Shown here one piece after another: positions 1-12,060 of a DNA stretch of 64,000 nt. Under the pieces are notes generated by a model, which was given only the letters and a program-made list of their open reading frames with translations, was not told where the DNA came from and made no database searches. Within the stretch, counting starts at the first letter, position 1. Every line of letters starts with the position of its first letter. The stretch spans positions 188,049 through 252,048 of the forward strand of contig SJOL01004777.1 of assembly GCA_004794785.1 (NCBI GenBank). The letters run 5' to 3'. The position numbers were made by a program, and so were the translations under genes. This DNA is from Opisthorchis felineus (taxonomy: Eukaryota > Platyhelminthes > Trematoda > Opisthorchiida > Opisthorchiidae).

Positions 1-2449
1 ATTCGCACTAGCGCGATTTGAGAGTTTTCGAAGATTTTCTCATTTACTACTTATCTCATTCACCATACTAAAAGGATGTGGTTGGTGAGTATCGGTCATT
101 CACCTAACATGATTTTTTAACTGATCAGAGCTCAGGTCGAATAGGCAGTTAGGCTAGCACACAACCTTGAAAAAGTGCTAGTAGCCCTGAATAAGTAAAT
201 AACTTTCGCGTAACATTGTGACCCCCCCCTTATCTACTAGTCTTGTTGATATTCCAAATTGATGTGGAACATGGAAGTACTCGAATCTTGAAGATTTCAT
301 GTTTTTTTTCACTTCCGATTTCGCTCCGCAACGAGCCTAAAAAGTAGCAGTACGTCAAAGTAAGGGACCTTGTGCAAATTTCAGTTGCTAAACAAACAAA
401 CCAATGAAAATTAGGAAAAATTGTGTTGTCTGCCAGCAATGGCCTCATGGTCTCTACAAATTAATGATACTAATGTAAATACAGTCACAGTTTATTGGAA
501 AGAGTGTCAGTTAGAACGTTAGCGCTGCAAGCTTTATCTAAGTTTGCTACTGTCATGGGGAATAGTATATAGGTACCTCAAAGGAATCGGTGCTTACAAC
601 ACTTTCGTAGCAACGTTCTACTCTCAAGAAGAGTGGACTTTAACACAGCGTTATGGTTTATACACATTTAGTACCTACTGAGCTATTTTGGGAGTGTACG
701 CGTGACGGTAGAATTCTGACTCACAATTTCCTGGTGCTCCAGGTTGGGGTTGGAACTTGTCCAGCGAATTGCTTCCTAAAAATGCGGACTGCTGTGACGA
801 CAAATCCCACTGCCCTCCGGTTAGGCTTTTGAGCCAAATGCTTTCCTTAAGGACCCTAATCGTTCTCCTGTCTAGGTGTCCGAACCCACGTACAAACATG
901 TGTTGCACATCTACTGCCACATCAGGTGTCACTTGGTGTCATCAACCAGATTACTTTGCTTGCTGTATACAGCAGTGCAGGTAGGAAGCGTCTCCTTTCT
1001 TTCCTTTTCACATATTCTTTCCTGCTTCCCTTCTCAACCCGTTGCCTTGGCATCAAAAAGGCACATTGCTGAATCTCAAAGGACATGTGCATAAGACTAC
1101 CGTGCGGGCTGTATTTTTTGTGTGGCTACGTGACTTGGACACTTCTGGTGGAGGATTTGAGTCATCTTCAGACCTTTGGCCACGGCAATAGGTGGAATCA
1201 TTTGGAACCAGCGAGTTTGCGATTAGGTGATCGATAAATGGGTGCATTTGGTGAAGAATACGACACTTCAGTCAAAAACGCTTCCAGCACGGCAAGCTAA
1301 GTTGGCTGGGTCATGTGTTATGCATTCCAAGTTACCCCCCGTCAAAATGATGAGTTGTATTCCGTGACAAATTCGACGTGATTAAAACTTAGGGGTGGAC
1401 AGAATCTGACATGGATGAAAGTGATGAAAGATGTTTGAGTACCTTTGGTACTGTTCATCTTTCAAGATGGGGTCCACATGTGCTCGGCTGGAGACAATGA
1501 ACGATATGATGGCTATCACTGGCTGTCAGTTTATAACCTGATTGACTGATCGAGTTTATTTTGGCTAAATCAAAGCACCCTCCCTGTCCCATTTCTTTCT
1601 TCTTTCCATTGTGACATAGTTGTATGGTAGGGAAGCACCTCTGGTCTCATCTGGTTTTGCTATCAATAACGGTAATCGTATTGGATATAACGATGACGAT
1701 GACGAGGATTATCCCGGTTCTAATGTGTACACACTGAAGAGCTAAGCATTTGGTTAGCGTTCCCCTCCTATTAAAGCTCAGTATTTGCAAATAAGACAAC
1801 TTACAAGACTGTTTCACAAGGCCGAAAGATTTTGTTCGGTCCCGAGAGTGCGTTATATCTTCGACGTGTTTCATGCCAGCAGTCCGTGTGTGGCCGATAC
1901 CGTTTTTTCACTGGAATAGCGGTTAATGATAATTGCCCGGCTGAAGCCGACTAAACACCATAGAAGTGAGAATGTTGCGGTGGAGCATCGACCCTGGAGA
2001 CCCATCACGAGGAATCCAGAGTCATACAAGTGCTTAGAGAAGCCTAGCTACTGGCAACTACAACTGGGGTTTGAACGAGACCAAACAAACAGTACCTATT
2101 CGTTCACGTTAATCAGATATCTGAATACGTCATCCCGATAGTAGGGAGTCTACGATACGACAGTACCATGCTACTTTCAAAAAGATATCCTTGTGCCTTC
2201 AGGTGGCATAAATAACAGTTTTGGAGAAATTACTACCCTTCCGCTCAGTTTTGTTTAAAGCGTTGTATGTTTACAAGTTTTTGTGCAAAAAAAAACAAGA
2301 AAATTTTCGCCTTTTCAACTTTTGCTTCCCTTCATTGTTGCTACTTTAAGAAAGAATATTTTAGCATGAACCTTTCGATTTCGCCAGGCAATCTGAAAGA
2401 CAGCAGACTTCTAGTCTGGGGTTGTCAACTGTCCGTAATTTTTCAACAG
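1..2449. other. No recognisable gene
   Basis: I see no exon, RNA gene or family repeat that I can defend. About 690-960 is visibly richer in G and C than its surroundings and is open on both strands; the minus frame 675-932 is discussed as a weak retroelement tail. A short GATGAC triplication lies near 1690. The rest is ordinary unique-looking sequence with stops in all frames. Confidence 0.5.
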
Positions 2450-2821
2450 ATGAATACACACATATCACCGCCACAACTAACGAAAACGGCAAGACGGAGA
2501 TGTATTGAGCTACCGACACGCAAGGCTTCCGTGTGTTCTGATAATCTGGAACATGTGACGTTTATTTGCCAATATTTATTCAGTGTTCAATTTGCCCATC
2601 AAGTCCGACCAATCAGAATGCCAGAAATTCCCCGCTGGATGTGCAAACATTACTTACGGGTTCCTGAGATTAGAGTTGGGACAAGAAACTTGTTCTGCCT
2701 AACAGGACCCACGTCAGCTCAAAATAATTTGGATGTGGATACCCATTTATTTCTGTGCTCATCCTTAAAGAGTAATATTTCCGCTGAACAACAATTGGTA
2801 TTTGCTAATCGAACGGATATG
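2450..2821 (+). CDS. Candidate coding exon, unknown function
   Basis: This lies in the longest open frame of the window (2267-2842, 191 codons). A pyrimidine-rich tract ending TTTTTCAACAG precedes an ATG at 2450, and ATG|GTGAGT at 2819-2827 is a strong 5' splice-site match. Together they delimit exactly 124 codons in phase 0. By a rough calculation assuming about 6% stop codons, one frame this long is unlikely but not impossible by chance in 64 kb. I recognise no domain. The peptide is Cys- and Arg-containing, with no signal peptide or membrane segment in the delimited part. No partner exon is evident nearby. It may be a real internal or first exon, an eroded repeat-encoded frame, or chance. 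Confidence 0.2.
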
Positions 2822-2842
2822 GTGAGTCAATCGTTTTTTTGA

Positions 2843-5800
2843 CTTCCTGAAAAGAAATCCAAGAATGACCAATTAGAACAGGGTATAAGGATTTAAAGCG
2901 GAATTGTTGCATCGAATCTTCTCTCATCTGGCCACAAGATAAACCAACTTCCCTCTGTTTTGGACAATATGGGCGTCTGTAAAAAAATTCGTGAGACTGT
3001 TATCGGGGGCATGCTTTTTGACAGCCATTAATTGTGCTAGTGGCTAATAAGTGGGATGAGGGGTGGATATGTGGCTTAGATTCGCAGGCAACCAAACTAG
3101 GCGAAGCATCAGTTCAGTTTTCCATCCAAAATTTGAACCGTTTTCTTAATATCCTCATTGGTTGCGACTGGGGATCCAAATGCTCTGGTTAACATGGTAG
3201 TGCTCACCATGAATGCTGTGTCATGCTTAGATAGGTCCGTTGTTTGACTTTGTGAAGGCTGCAGAGATCGTAGGCCTCAAAAACCACATTCGAAAAACAA
3301 CCAACTTCGATTAGGGAATAGGAAGAACATTGAAGTCAAAATCAGGATGAACATGTTTTCACAGCCCCAGCTGACAGGGTTCGACTGTAGACAACGAACA
3401 CTTGATTACGTCGTATGTAAGAAGCACATACACACATTACACAAGTCACTAAACAGTCGAGGCTCAAATTCTAGGGACAGGATTCGAACCTGTAAATTTA
3501 TGCTTGTGTTATTATCAACTCAGAATGTCGTATTGTACGTGCGTGTTTGCGGCACTTGCCAGTGTTTCATACCAGTAATTACAACATAGAACCTTCTAAC
3601 TAAATTGGAAAGTCTACTCTTGTTTTTATATATTTATTACTCTATTTTTCATAAAATTGTATCAAATGCTTCTAGTGTTTCAGTATCATTTGTTTCACAG
3701 CCTAATTTGTTTATCCAAATGTAAAAATCAATGTAGAGCCAACCTAAACTGGGTCACTGTAAAACACGGGGAGTAGAAGACACGAAAACAAATGGGGGGA
3801 TCCACATAAACCATTAGCACAGTCCGAAAGTTAAGCCTGGAAGACAGGCGTGGGACAGGGTGGAGGTGAGAGTGCACATTGTTGTCATCTCTGTTGTTGC
3901 CTTCTGAGAGCGTTGTGAGCTCATGCTGTTCTCATCAATGCACGGTTTCATATTTCAGCTAGTCATTGAGGGCATCCTAGCTTAAAGTTATCTTCACTGA
4001 ATAGCTGCCAAAAAATGTAAACTGACGTATCCCCCAAAATCTGGCAAAGCCGGACGTTCACAACCCAACTTTTCTTGACAAACCTTCCAAAATGAAGAAT
4101 AAGACGTTTAATTTCCGGAATCTGTGACTTTGTGCACATTTCTAAGTTTCGAACGAACGGCGCAAATCTGTGTCGTGTGCAATGAACGCTCGCCAAATCG
4201 GACGACCATTCATTCTTGTATGATTTGCATTGGTTGTATTGTCGGTTGTTCTTGACGCAGTTGGGGCTTTGAATAGGTGGTTTACAAACTGTCGTGCGAA
4301 TCCCGTGGAATGAGCATGTTTGGCATTGCTTTTCGTTGTTTTACACCGTTGAGTGCGGTCTTTTTTCATTCTGCTTGGGTTCTACCAGCGTCTAAAGTAT
4401 GAGTCGGACTTACCTGAATTTTTATGTCTGGCCTCTCTAAGAACCAATTATTACTGGATCATGGTGGACTCGGATCACCATTCTTAAGTCTCAAGGCATA
4501 CCTTTGTTTGCGAAATGTTGTTCGTGACTCTTGGTTTGCGTTCACTGAAATGTTGTGTACCCCATTCACCTATGGTGTGCCATCCAACCAAAAAAAGAGT
4601 TTCGGAAATCAGTGGAATGAAATGGGAGTTTTAGGAAGACATTTTCCACAGTTTTTGCTCAAAATAGATGTTCACCCACTTCCTTATCCACTCAGTTATC
4701 TCGCTGGTTCTGTTCTGTCAACATTCCATGATGACAGAGTTAAAATACATATTGTTGGTCAAACAGCAAGTTTACCCAGCACTAATCCATGACCAACTTA
4801 CTTGTGCGGTTCACATCTAGAAACCGGGGCATCTACCTTGTTAACATGGTTAATTCCAATCACAATTCAAAACTTATAAAAGCGAACCTAACGACCACGG
4901 TGACTGTGCGCATTTTCTCAAAATGGGCCTTTCCTTGATAAGTGATGCAGTCGAAGGTGGGTCAGATGCCATATGTATTTGACATAGCGAACCCGACACC
5001 AAATCACATCTTTTAAATCTCGCGGATCGATAATCTGGTCATTTCATCGTCTGGCCAAATCGATCCGAGGGAGAAAACGACATGCAAAATGCCTTTGGAA
5101 CACTCACTCACTTTAGGATCTTCAAATTTATTGACTGCCTGATGAAAGCTGCATATAACACTCATCTAATTCGTCCATAAAAATGAAACCCCATTGCTTA
5201 GCTGACTAAAGCTTACGGTAGGGTTCTGGTTGGCCAGGCTTTCTACCAGTGGGCTTCAATTTGAGGCAATAGCTAGTAATATAGCCTTAGTTAATTTATA
5301 CTTACAGTAAATCCGTCAAGTATGAGCACATGAAGACACAAAATGTCCGTCACTGTTATTGCCGAAAAATTGAGCTCGGTAGAGTTTGTCATCGATGTCA
5401 TTCTACCTTTTTCAAAAAGAGTAACGCAATTTCACACATTAAATAATGTTACATCTGGGTAAATTATACTGGTTTGTATGACGGATATCTTACGAAATGA
5501 CACAGGTCCACTTTCGCAAATCCATAGGTGACGTAAGGCGAGAGATGCCCCATAGAGTTGGACATTATAACAGGGATACAACTTATTGAGATCACCAGTA
5601 GAAAGTAAAGGGAAATAAGCGTAAAGTAATCCAGTAGAATTCTCGCAGCCCAAAACAGGTTTCCTAGGGATCTTTGCACGCAGCCAATTCAGTAGGGCAC
5701 ATATCCATCCGTGATATTGTTTGTACTGATTTGGCGATGGCATCATTTTGGTCAATAAATAATGTCACAATCAGAACCGGATAAACGTGGTGAGAAAGTG

Positions 5801-7017
5801 ATGATTTCGGCGCAGTTTAAAAATGTGTTTGCTATATTTTGGTAAAGCGGTGTTATAATTTGTTTGTCTTCCCAGAGTAATTTCCTATACAACCGGAAAT
5901 CCTCAGAACCAGCCACATCGACTGAGTCAACATCACCCTTAGATCAACAAGTGTATCTAACTGATGACTTTCTGCTGCCGGTGTATATCCTTTTCCAGGA
6001 CTGATCCTAGAATTAAGGAAACAACCGCACTTTCGAGCTGATCAGTACAGGCGAATTCGCACATTCCCAGTGAAGTCCGAAACCGGAATTCCAAATTTCC
6101 TATTCACATATAGTTCTATGATAACAGTTGTTTAACATTAGACACGGTGCCACCAATAACGGTCGTTCCATCCGCTCCAGTAACGATTAGATTGGGTGAA
6201 TCATAGGTGGTACGGTTTTCACGGTTTTCATGCTAAATAATATCACTTCTTGAAATTGCTAAGTTCCGCAGGAAGTATTTGTCAAGAACTCTAGCGTATG
6301 TAGCCTAACATAGAAGCCACAAGCCTCACGGACTACTAGCGATTATTTAGCTTCAAACTGCATATGTATTGGTCATTTAAAATGTAGAAAGATTCCCCAG
6401 TACTTTCTAGCCGACCGAAACATAGTGTTTATCTTTTTGTGGCATGATCTCAAGAGGAACTACTATAAAAAAATCAGCGAAATTGCTGTCCGTCATGAAT
6501 ACTACTCACAACAGAAGCAGGAATCAGTTTTGCTACATGTGATTGCAAGCGGTTTGCAAATTTACATTCTGGTTAGTATGCAAATCCTGTAAATAATTTG
6601 GCGTTCCGTTGCCTGCGGTTTCCATTGTACAGATGTGCCGATAAATGCTAACTTTTTCTTAGCAAAACTCGCTGGCTAAAGCTTGGTAAACCAGCCGAAC
6701 TTCTTAGGCAGTGCTGATTAGTCGGGGCCTTAGATTCTCCCCCTCAGATGTGGCAAACTCGGAACAAAGGTACGCAAATGAGGGCAACGCGTGAACCTTC
6801 TGGCCATAAGCCAGTACAACTGAGTCGGCAGGAGAATCATCGACTGAAGCTGCTGTCCAACAAGGTTGTGAAACTCCTTGAGACAGAAGTCAACCAAGAC
6901 TATCCTCACAGGGACTAATTTTATGCAGAATACAAACATTTGTCCTCTTCTTGAATAAATGATGAGAAATGCTTTTGCCGATCCGCTTGTAAAGTTCCCA
7001 TTCTTCGAGTACCTAAC
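2843..7017. other. No recognisable gene
   Basis: Only short open frames are present. AT-rich stretches occur near 3600-3740. The 122-codon frame at 4424-4792 starts with ATG but has no recognisable motif, and its length is within chance expectation. I see no copy of the F1 or F2 repeats here. Confidence 0.5.
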
Positions 7018-7215
7018 ATGTTTCATTTTCGTGAGAGTTTACCCCGTAGCTTCTTAGATGTTTTTTACTTTCGTCCGTTGAAACACAGTATATATTTTCC
7101 GCCGCGTCAACCCGGCAGATACGTTAATGAGGCTTTTTCATCAATTATTCACCCAAGTCTTCACACTGAAGCAGAAGTGACACGCATGTTTATTCTCATA
7201 CGATTTCTGTGGTAG
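7018..7215 (+). pseudogene. Penelope-like element reverse transcriptase fragment
   Basis: The 65-codon frame carries the block that follows the catalytic YVDD region in Penelope-like (PLE) reverse transcriptases. It reads FLDV (residues 13-16), then SIY about 10 residues on, then a P.Q.GRYVN block (residues 32-39), then HP.LH and VTR. The known family pattern is FLDV, then (S/T)(I/V)YR, then T.TG.Y.N, then HPLSHK and V.R. Spacing and order agree. The active-site motifs that should lie 100-300 bp upstream are not readable, and the frame ends at TAG. It is therefore a short decayed piece, not a working gene. The ATG at 7018 is probably not a true start. Confidence 0.65.
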
Positions 7216-10200
7216 TTAACCTGACAGCTAATCGATTTCAGTCACTATTGTGCCGTCTGATTGGACGCTTGGGGGTGTAGGCACCTCAAAATGCCCACGG
7301 TAGGCCGCCATTAGGTCTCATCTTTTCTCTTCTGTTTACTCTAAGGCTTCACTTATAATATACTAAGCTCTGTGGTTGTACGGCAGTGAAGCATCAGTGT
7401 CAACATTGATGTTGCCGTATCTCATGATGACAGTAAACCTGACTAACACATTAAAACATCAGAGAGTAAACATGGAAAGCGTGGGAGATCAAAGTGAGCA
7501 TGATGCATTCCCTCTCATGCAGAACGTTTGTAGTTTAATCAAATAATGTCTTAAGATTAAAAGATAATTCCTCTTTCACGCATCACCTACTCGTGCCCAC
7601 CCCCAGGCTACCTCTTAGTCCCGATTACCTCCCGTTCTTCGGCAGTCTTTTAAGCAACCTTCAGTAGTCTATTGATTGATTGTATGGCGCACTTCGGTTA
7701 TTACTGCTTTCCGCGGTTGGATAAACTTCCAGCCCACTGAAGTATATCAAAACTTGGCCAACTGAACTGGGAATTTCATACGCACAGAGCCGTTCAAAAT
7801 ATCTGTGGAAAATGAGTTCGAATGCATCTTGAAAGGGTGGGTACGCATAATTTCTCCGGAGGAGGGCAGGAAAAATTAAACCGCGTCCGCACTATCCTGC
7901 CAGTCGTATTTATTAATTTCTCCCAATTAACTGAGGATCCGATTACGCATCTCTGATGAAACGGAATTATTGTTGCATACAAACACACAAAAGTATGCTA
8001 ATAGACTTATGAAGAAGGTTTACTGTTCATAGGCTTACGAGCGCCCTTCTCAAATTACGATGGAGTTAAGGGAACTCTCCAATGGGACTCAACTTCATCT
8101 CTCGTTCTGTTTTGTATCTGTCAGCTGAATGTGCTGTTGTAAAGGCGTATGAAAAAAGTTAGTGGTACTATCTTGGACTGAATGGTGGATATGTTAAAGT
8201 ATTTTTGATACGGGGACTCACACATCATTAAGTTAGCAACCAATACGCTCTAAAGTAGCTTCTCGGTTGCAAGCCTAATATTTCCTGAACAGAGCGGAAA
8301 CTAAATGGGGTAACTTCCCTTCAATAGACCATGATATCCATTTTGTGTTGACCCTGACCAACTCCCCAATTTGGCTTTTTCTATGGTAACTGGGTTCGAA
8401 CTAGTGGACTGTGGATGAAAAAGTTCAAACCCCAGGGGATAGCTTTCAGCGCTGCGGACATTTTTTATTTGACCAGGGCTTGTAAACGCAAGCAAGCTCA
8501 ATAATATTTAGCTCAGAAACAGGCTAGAAACAGTAACCTGGGGAAAATTGAGGAATTGAAGGAGAGTTTTTTTTTACCACGTCACTACATAATTCATGCG
8601 TCTGCCCAGTGTTATGACATACAACTAACTACTTACAGTGTTACGAATCTCAAAAACTACGTAAAGCCTCCTTCAGGCCTCACAGCTACCGTATAAGGTG
8701 CGCAGTACACTACCGGCCATGTCGTAAACGTTTCGCGGAAACCTAAATCTACGTCAGCAAATGCCATGACACTGTCGATAATTTATTCTGCAGTGTATGG
8801 AACAATTCTTCGAAATTCCTCAAATTAAATGAAACAGTTCTCACACGTTTTAAACAAATTTTTTTTCAATCGTAAACGAGTGCATTTCAAACAACCCTGT
8901 TCATGGCATCGTCTTATTAAGGATTCTATGGTAGAATTTCTCACCCTGATTAGAGTTTGACAAATTCCTTTTCTCCCACGTATATTTGGGGGCGTTATAT
9001 GGATACATCAGTTTTTCAACAGCATAAACAATGTGTATCCCAATATACGGTGTTCAAGGAAACATTGTATGCGCGGGCCAATTACACAAGTATGCAGAAT
9101 CTGCGGAGCACTAACACCTGGGTGGCAACTGCGTTTTTTTCAGGCGGTTTGAAGTGGAAACACTCTAGCCACTATGGGAATATCTGCAATACGATGGCCT
9201 ACTTTACTCGCCTAGCCATCGTATAAAGTGGTTCTGTTTGTTCACACATTAGGTTGGTTCGCGCAGATGGCAGCGTTTCGAAATTTTGGCTTGCCACTGA
9301 CCACTTTGTCGTGCTGATGGGTTTGTGCCGACATGGTCAACTGCTATGGCAAAAAACCAGCGCATCCAGAATGGAGTCGTGTGTTATGTGAGTGTTATGA
9401 ACCAAAACGTACATGAAAAATATGATAAGTTACTACTATGGAATAAATGGATGGGATTCGAGCTAGTGAGAGTGAACGCGTCATAGGACGACAGGTCACG
9501 ACTGGGCAAGTTGGCATCTTTTCAATGCTGCTCCTAAGGTAGACGAAGACTGTGAAAGGCCCACTAAGGACTTCGGCCTTCTTGGGATTCCATCGACCTT
9601 ATTTTTAAATTTTACACCTAACTATGCGTATGATGAGATAAACACTCGTCTGTAAATGAAAGTGATATCCAGTGAAATTCACCTGATCTCTCGCCAAGAT
9701 GGGTTAGTACCACGGAGTGACCAACGTGACCCTAATTGGGTACGAGTGAACTAGCATTTGAGATCTACATCACGACGTCTTACTAGGATGGACAAATCTT
9801 AAAGCACGTTACAAAACCTCAAATTTCAGTACACTTTTCTAATAAACCTGGTGAACAAATTGTTGGAATACTTTCGAATAGCACACAGAATCTGTGTTGG
9901 CTTACCCTGACACAGCGCAAAAACTACGTAACATTTTTGGTTTCCCCGTTTCTCTTGACGTTGCATCAATTGCGTCTTTAAAAGTCAATCTACGTTCGCG
10001 AAACGCTTCACTTTCACTGATGTTCGTGTGGCACTTGCCAACTCCTCTTACCATTCTGGATGGGGGACTGCACAAGCTTTATTCACGCTGGGGTTTAGCG
10101 GAAGTATTTTCAATTTTCTTGGGCATCCTGGAACCAAACTTGAGTTTCACAAAAGTCGAAGCCGATTTAAGCCTTTAAGCTAAGCCCTTAAGCTAAACAA

Positions 10201-11504
10201 AAAATATTCGTTAAAATCTATAGTAACTGTAAGAGGATTAGGAACACATTTTTGTTTCATGATGTTAAGTTTTTTTAATTTGGTACAATTCGACAAAAGA
10301 AAGGGTTGAATTAGACGGAGACTGAATATTTATACCGGCAACGTCCGAAAAGCATAGGTAATTCGAATTCGAAGGTTAGAAAAATGTATACTGCGACGCT
10401 GTACATTTGTTATCTCTGTAGACAAACAAGTACAGTCAAACACGAGGACAGCATTCCGAGTTTGATTAAAATTGGTCATGAAGAAAGGACTTCACTGACC
10501 ACTCGACAGCAACAGTCTAAGGTGGAATAAATTGGTGGCCGTGTGGCTGGCACATGAATGACCACATCGTCACTCCTGGTCAAAATCGATTTTGAATGGA
10601 ATTAACTGCAAAAACAGGAAAGTTGGTTATTTGTCTTGTCACTATTGCAGAATCTTGTATGTATCCATCCATCGTTTAGCCTTGAGAAACACCCCTACTA
10701 TGACCAACTACTTCCGAATTTGACTACAGATTTTATTGGTTGGCACTATTTTAAAGAACTTTTGCGAGCATCATGCATCGATGACGAGTTTTTCGAGGCT
10801 ACAACGCCATCTTAGTACTCCCAAGGCCTGACTGCCTGAAAGCGTATTACTAGCATGCCTTATGTGTCACACCTCTTTGGTGGGCCCTCACGGGGTTGTG
10901 TGGGGAGGCCCATAAGGCTTTTGATTAAGGAATTGATTAGTGCCCAAACGCTGTCAGTTAAGTTGTTTGGATGAGTTATTTTGAAACCGGTATCTAGGTA
11001 GGCTCCAGATTAGCGCTTGACGGGGTGATTCCCACTTCCCCAGTTCAGCTGGTTTACTTACACTAAAAGCTAGTAGACTGTGATAGACTGTGACGAGGAA
11101 CAGCTACTCGCCTGCGAAAACAACAGGGACACAAATTTAGATCACTCTTTTTGCAACAGGCATGAGAGCAAACACTTATATATTCCAACTTAAACCGCCC
11201 CAGTTGTTGATGTTTTTCGTAAAACGTGTTCACACACCAAGGGAATACAAAATTCACGGTGCACTAAAGGTTTGGACTGCATTCTCGGGCACATTCAACC
11301 AGGTTTTGGGATGACATTTATAATACTTGTGACTCTGAAGGTAGCAGAAGCTCAACTACTTAGTAGATTTTGGCATCTCTCTTACAAACGCGGAATGTGT
11401 ACCCGTGCGGAAACCACGAATATCGAATGTCACTTTGTGTATGATATGTGGCTAAGTTTCCATCAAAACTAGGCTAATGGTTTCCTGACGAAGCACACTT
11501 CTCA
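7216..11504. other. No recognisable gene; minor repeat pieces
   Basis: The frame at 9894-10178 looks somewhat protein-like but has no motif I know and starts only at TTG. Near 10155-10190 there is a short imperfect direct repeat of AAGC(C/T)(T/C)TTAAGCTAA type. At 11078-11096 the unit TAGACTGTGA is repeated twice. One weak F1 piece is listed separately at 8084. Confidence 0.5.
8084..8140 (-). repeat. F1 repeat fragment, degenerate
   Basis: The plus strand reads GGGACTCAAC, then CATCTCTCGTT, then GCTGAATGTGCTG. These occur in the same order in antisense F1 copies such as the one near 43850 and the longer ones at 17 kb. Only the middle of the monomer is present and there is no ribozyme part. 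The match is short and could be partly chance. Confidence 0.4.
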
Positions 11505-11660
11505 CAAGGTTATTGAAAACTCATCGACAGCCAGCAACCAGTCACGCCCTTAACTGAATCTCAGCTGTATCTCTCGTTTCTGATATTTTTTCAAATTAGT
11601 GGGTTGCAAAAAGGCCGTCCCAAACCTCAGCTGGTACGATTTTCTAGCTATTACCACTAT
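11505..11660 (-). repeat. F1 repeat fragment, rearranged
   Basis: The antisense F1 landmarks AGGTT(A/G)(T/C)TGAAAACTC, CGACAGCC, ATCTCTCGTTT and CTCAGCTGGTACGAT appear, but with the ribozyme core deleted and the blocks closer together than in the full monomer. It is an old, internally deleted copy. Confidence 0.5.
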
Positions 11661-11967
11661 CGTTGTTTTCGAATGCATTGTGTGCAAAGTTCTCTACCAC
11701 AGATGAACGTGGTAACATACATCGATGACATCCAATTAAATCAAGCGTGAAACTTTGTATGGATGAAAGTTGAGGGAATCAGCTGCACTTCTAACTTATT
11801 TACAGACAAATTCACCGCTTGAAAGAACTAACGAGGTTCACCGAGTAACCGAACCGGCCACTTGAGAACAACGGATTAGTTAACGTGGTCAGATCGTTAC
11901 TTAATATGTATCGTCAAGTAATCGAATATTGAGAAGTCTCAAGAGAATGTTGAGTTGGTAATGTGTT

Positions 11968-12060
11968 GGAATATTGGTAGCTCCGGTGCACTGATTGATA
12001 AGGTGGCTGCTGCAAATCAGTTGCTAAGCTCGGAGAGCAGATCAACAGCCACCTGATTAA
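11968..12060. repeat. F2 repeat, inverted pair of fragments
   Basis: The left part (about 11968-12000) carries the antisense F2 end, ATTGGTAGCTCC. The right part carries the sense block AAGCTCGG then AGCAGATCAACAGCCACCTG. The two halves pair over GGTGGCTG/CAGCCACC, so the unit can fold as a hairpin. The hammerhead-like core of F2 is absent. Confidence 0.5.

Noticed and set aside
3462..3492. Antisense T-arm-like ACAGG-TTCGAAT-CCTGT with a B-box
   Set aside because: The T arm pairs well, but no acceptor stem, anticodon arm or A box can be drawn at tRNA spacing; kept out as a lone hairpin.
9249..9258. TTAGGTTGGT resembling a mariner-type terminal repeat start
   Set aside because: No matching inverted end, no transposase-like frame and no clear TA duplication nearby.
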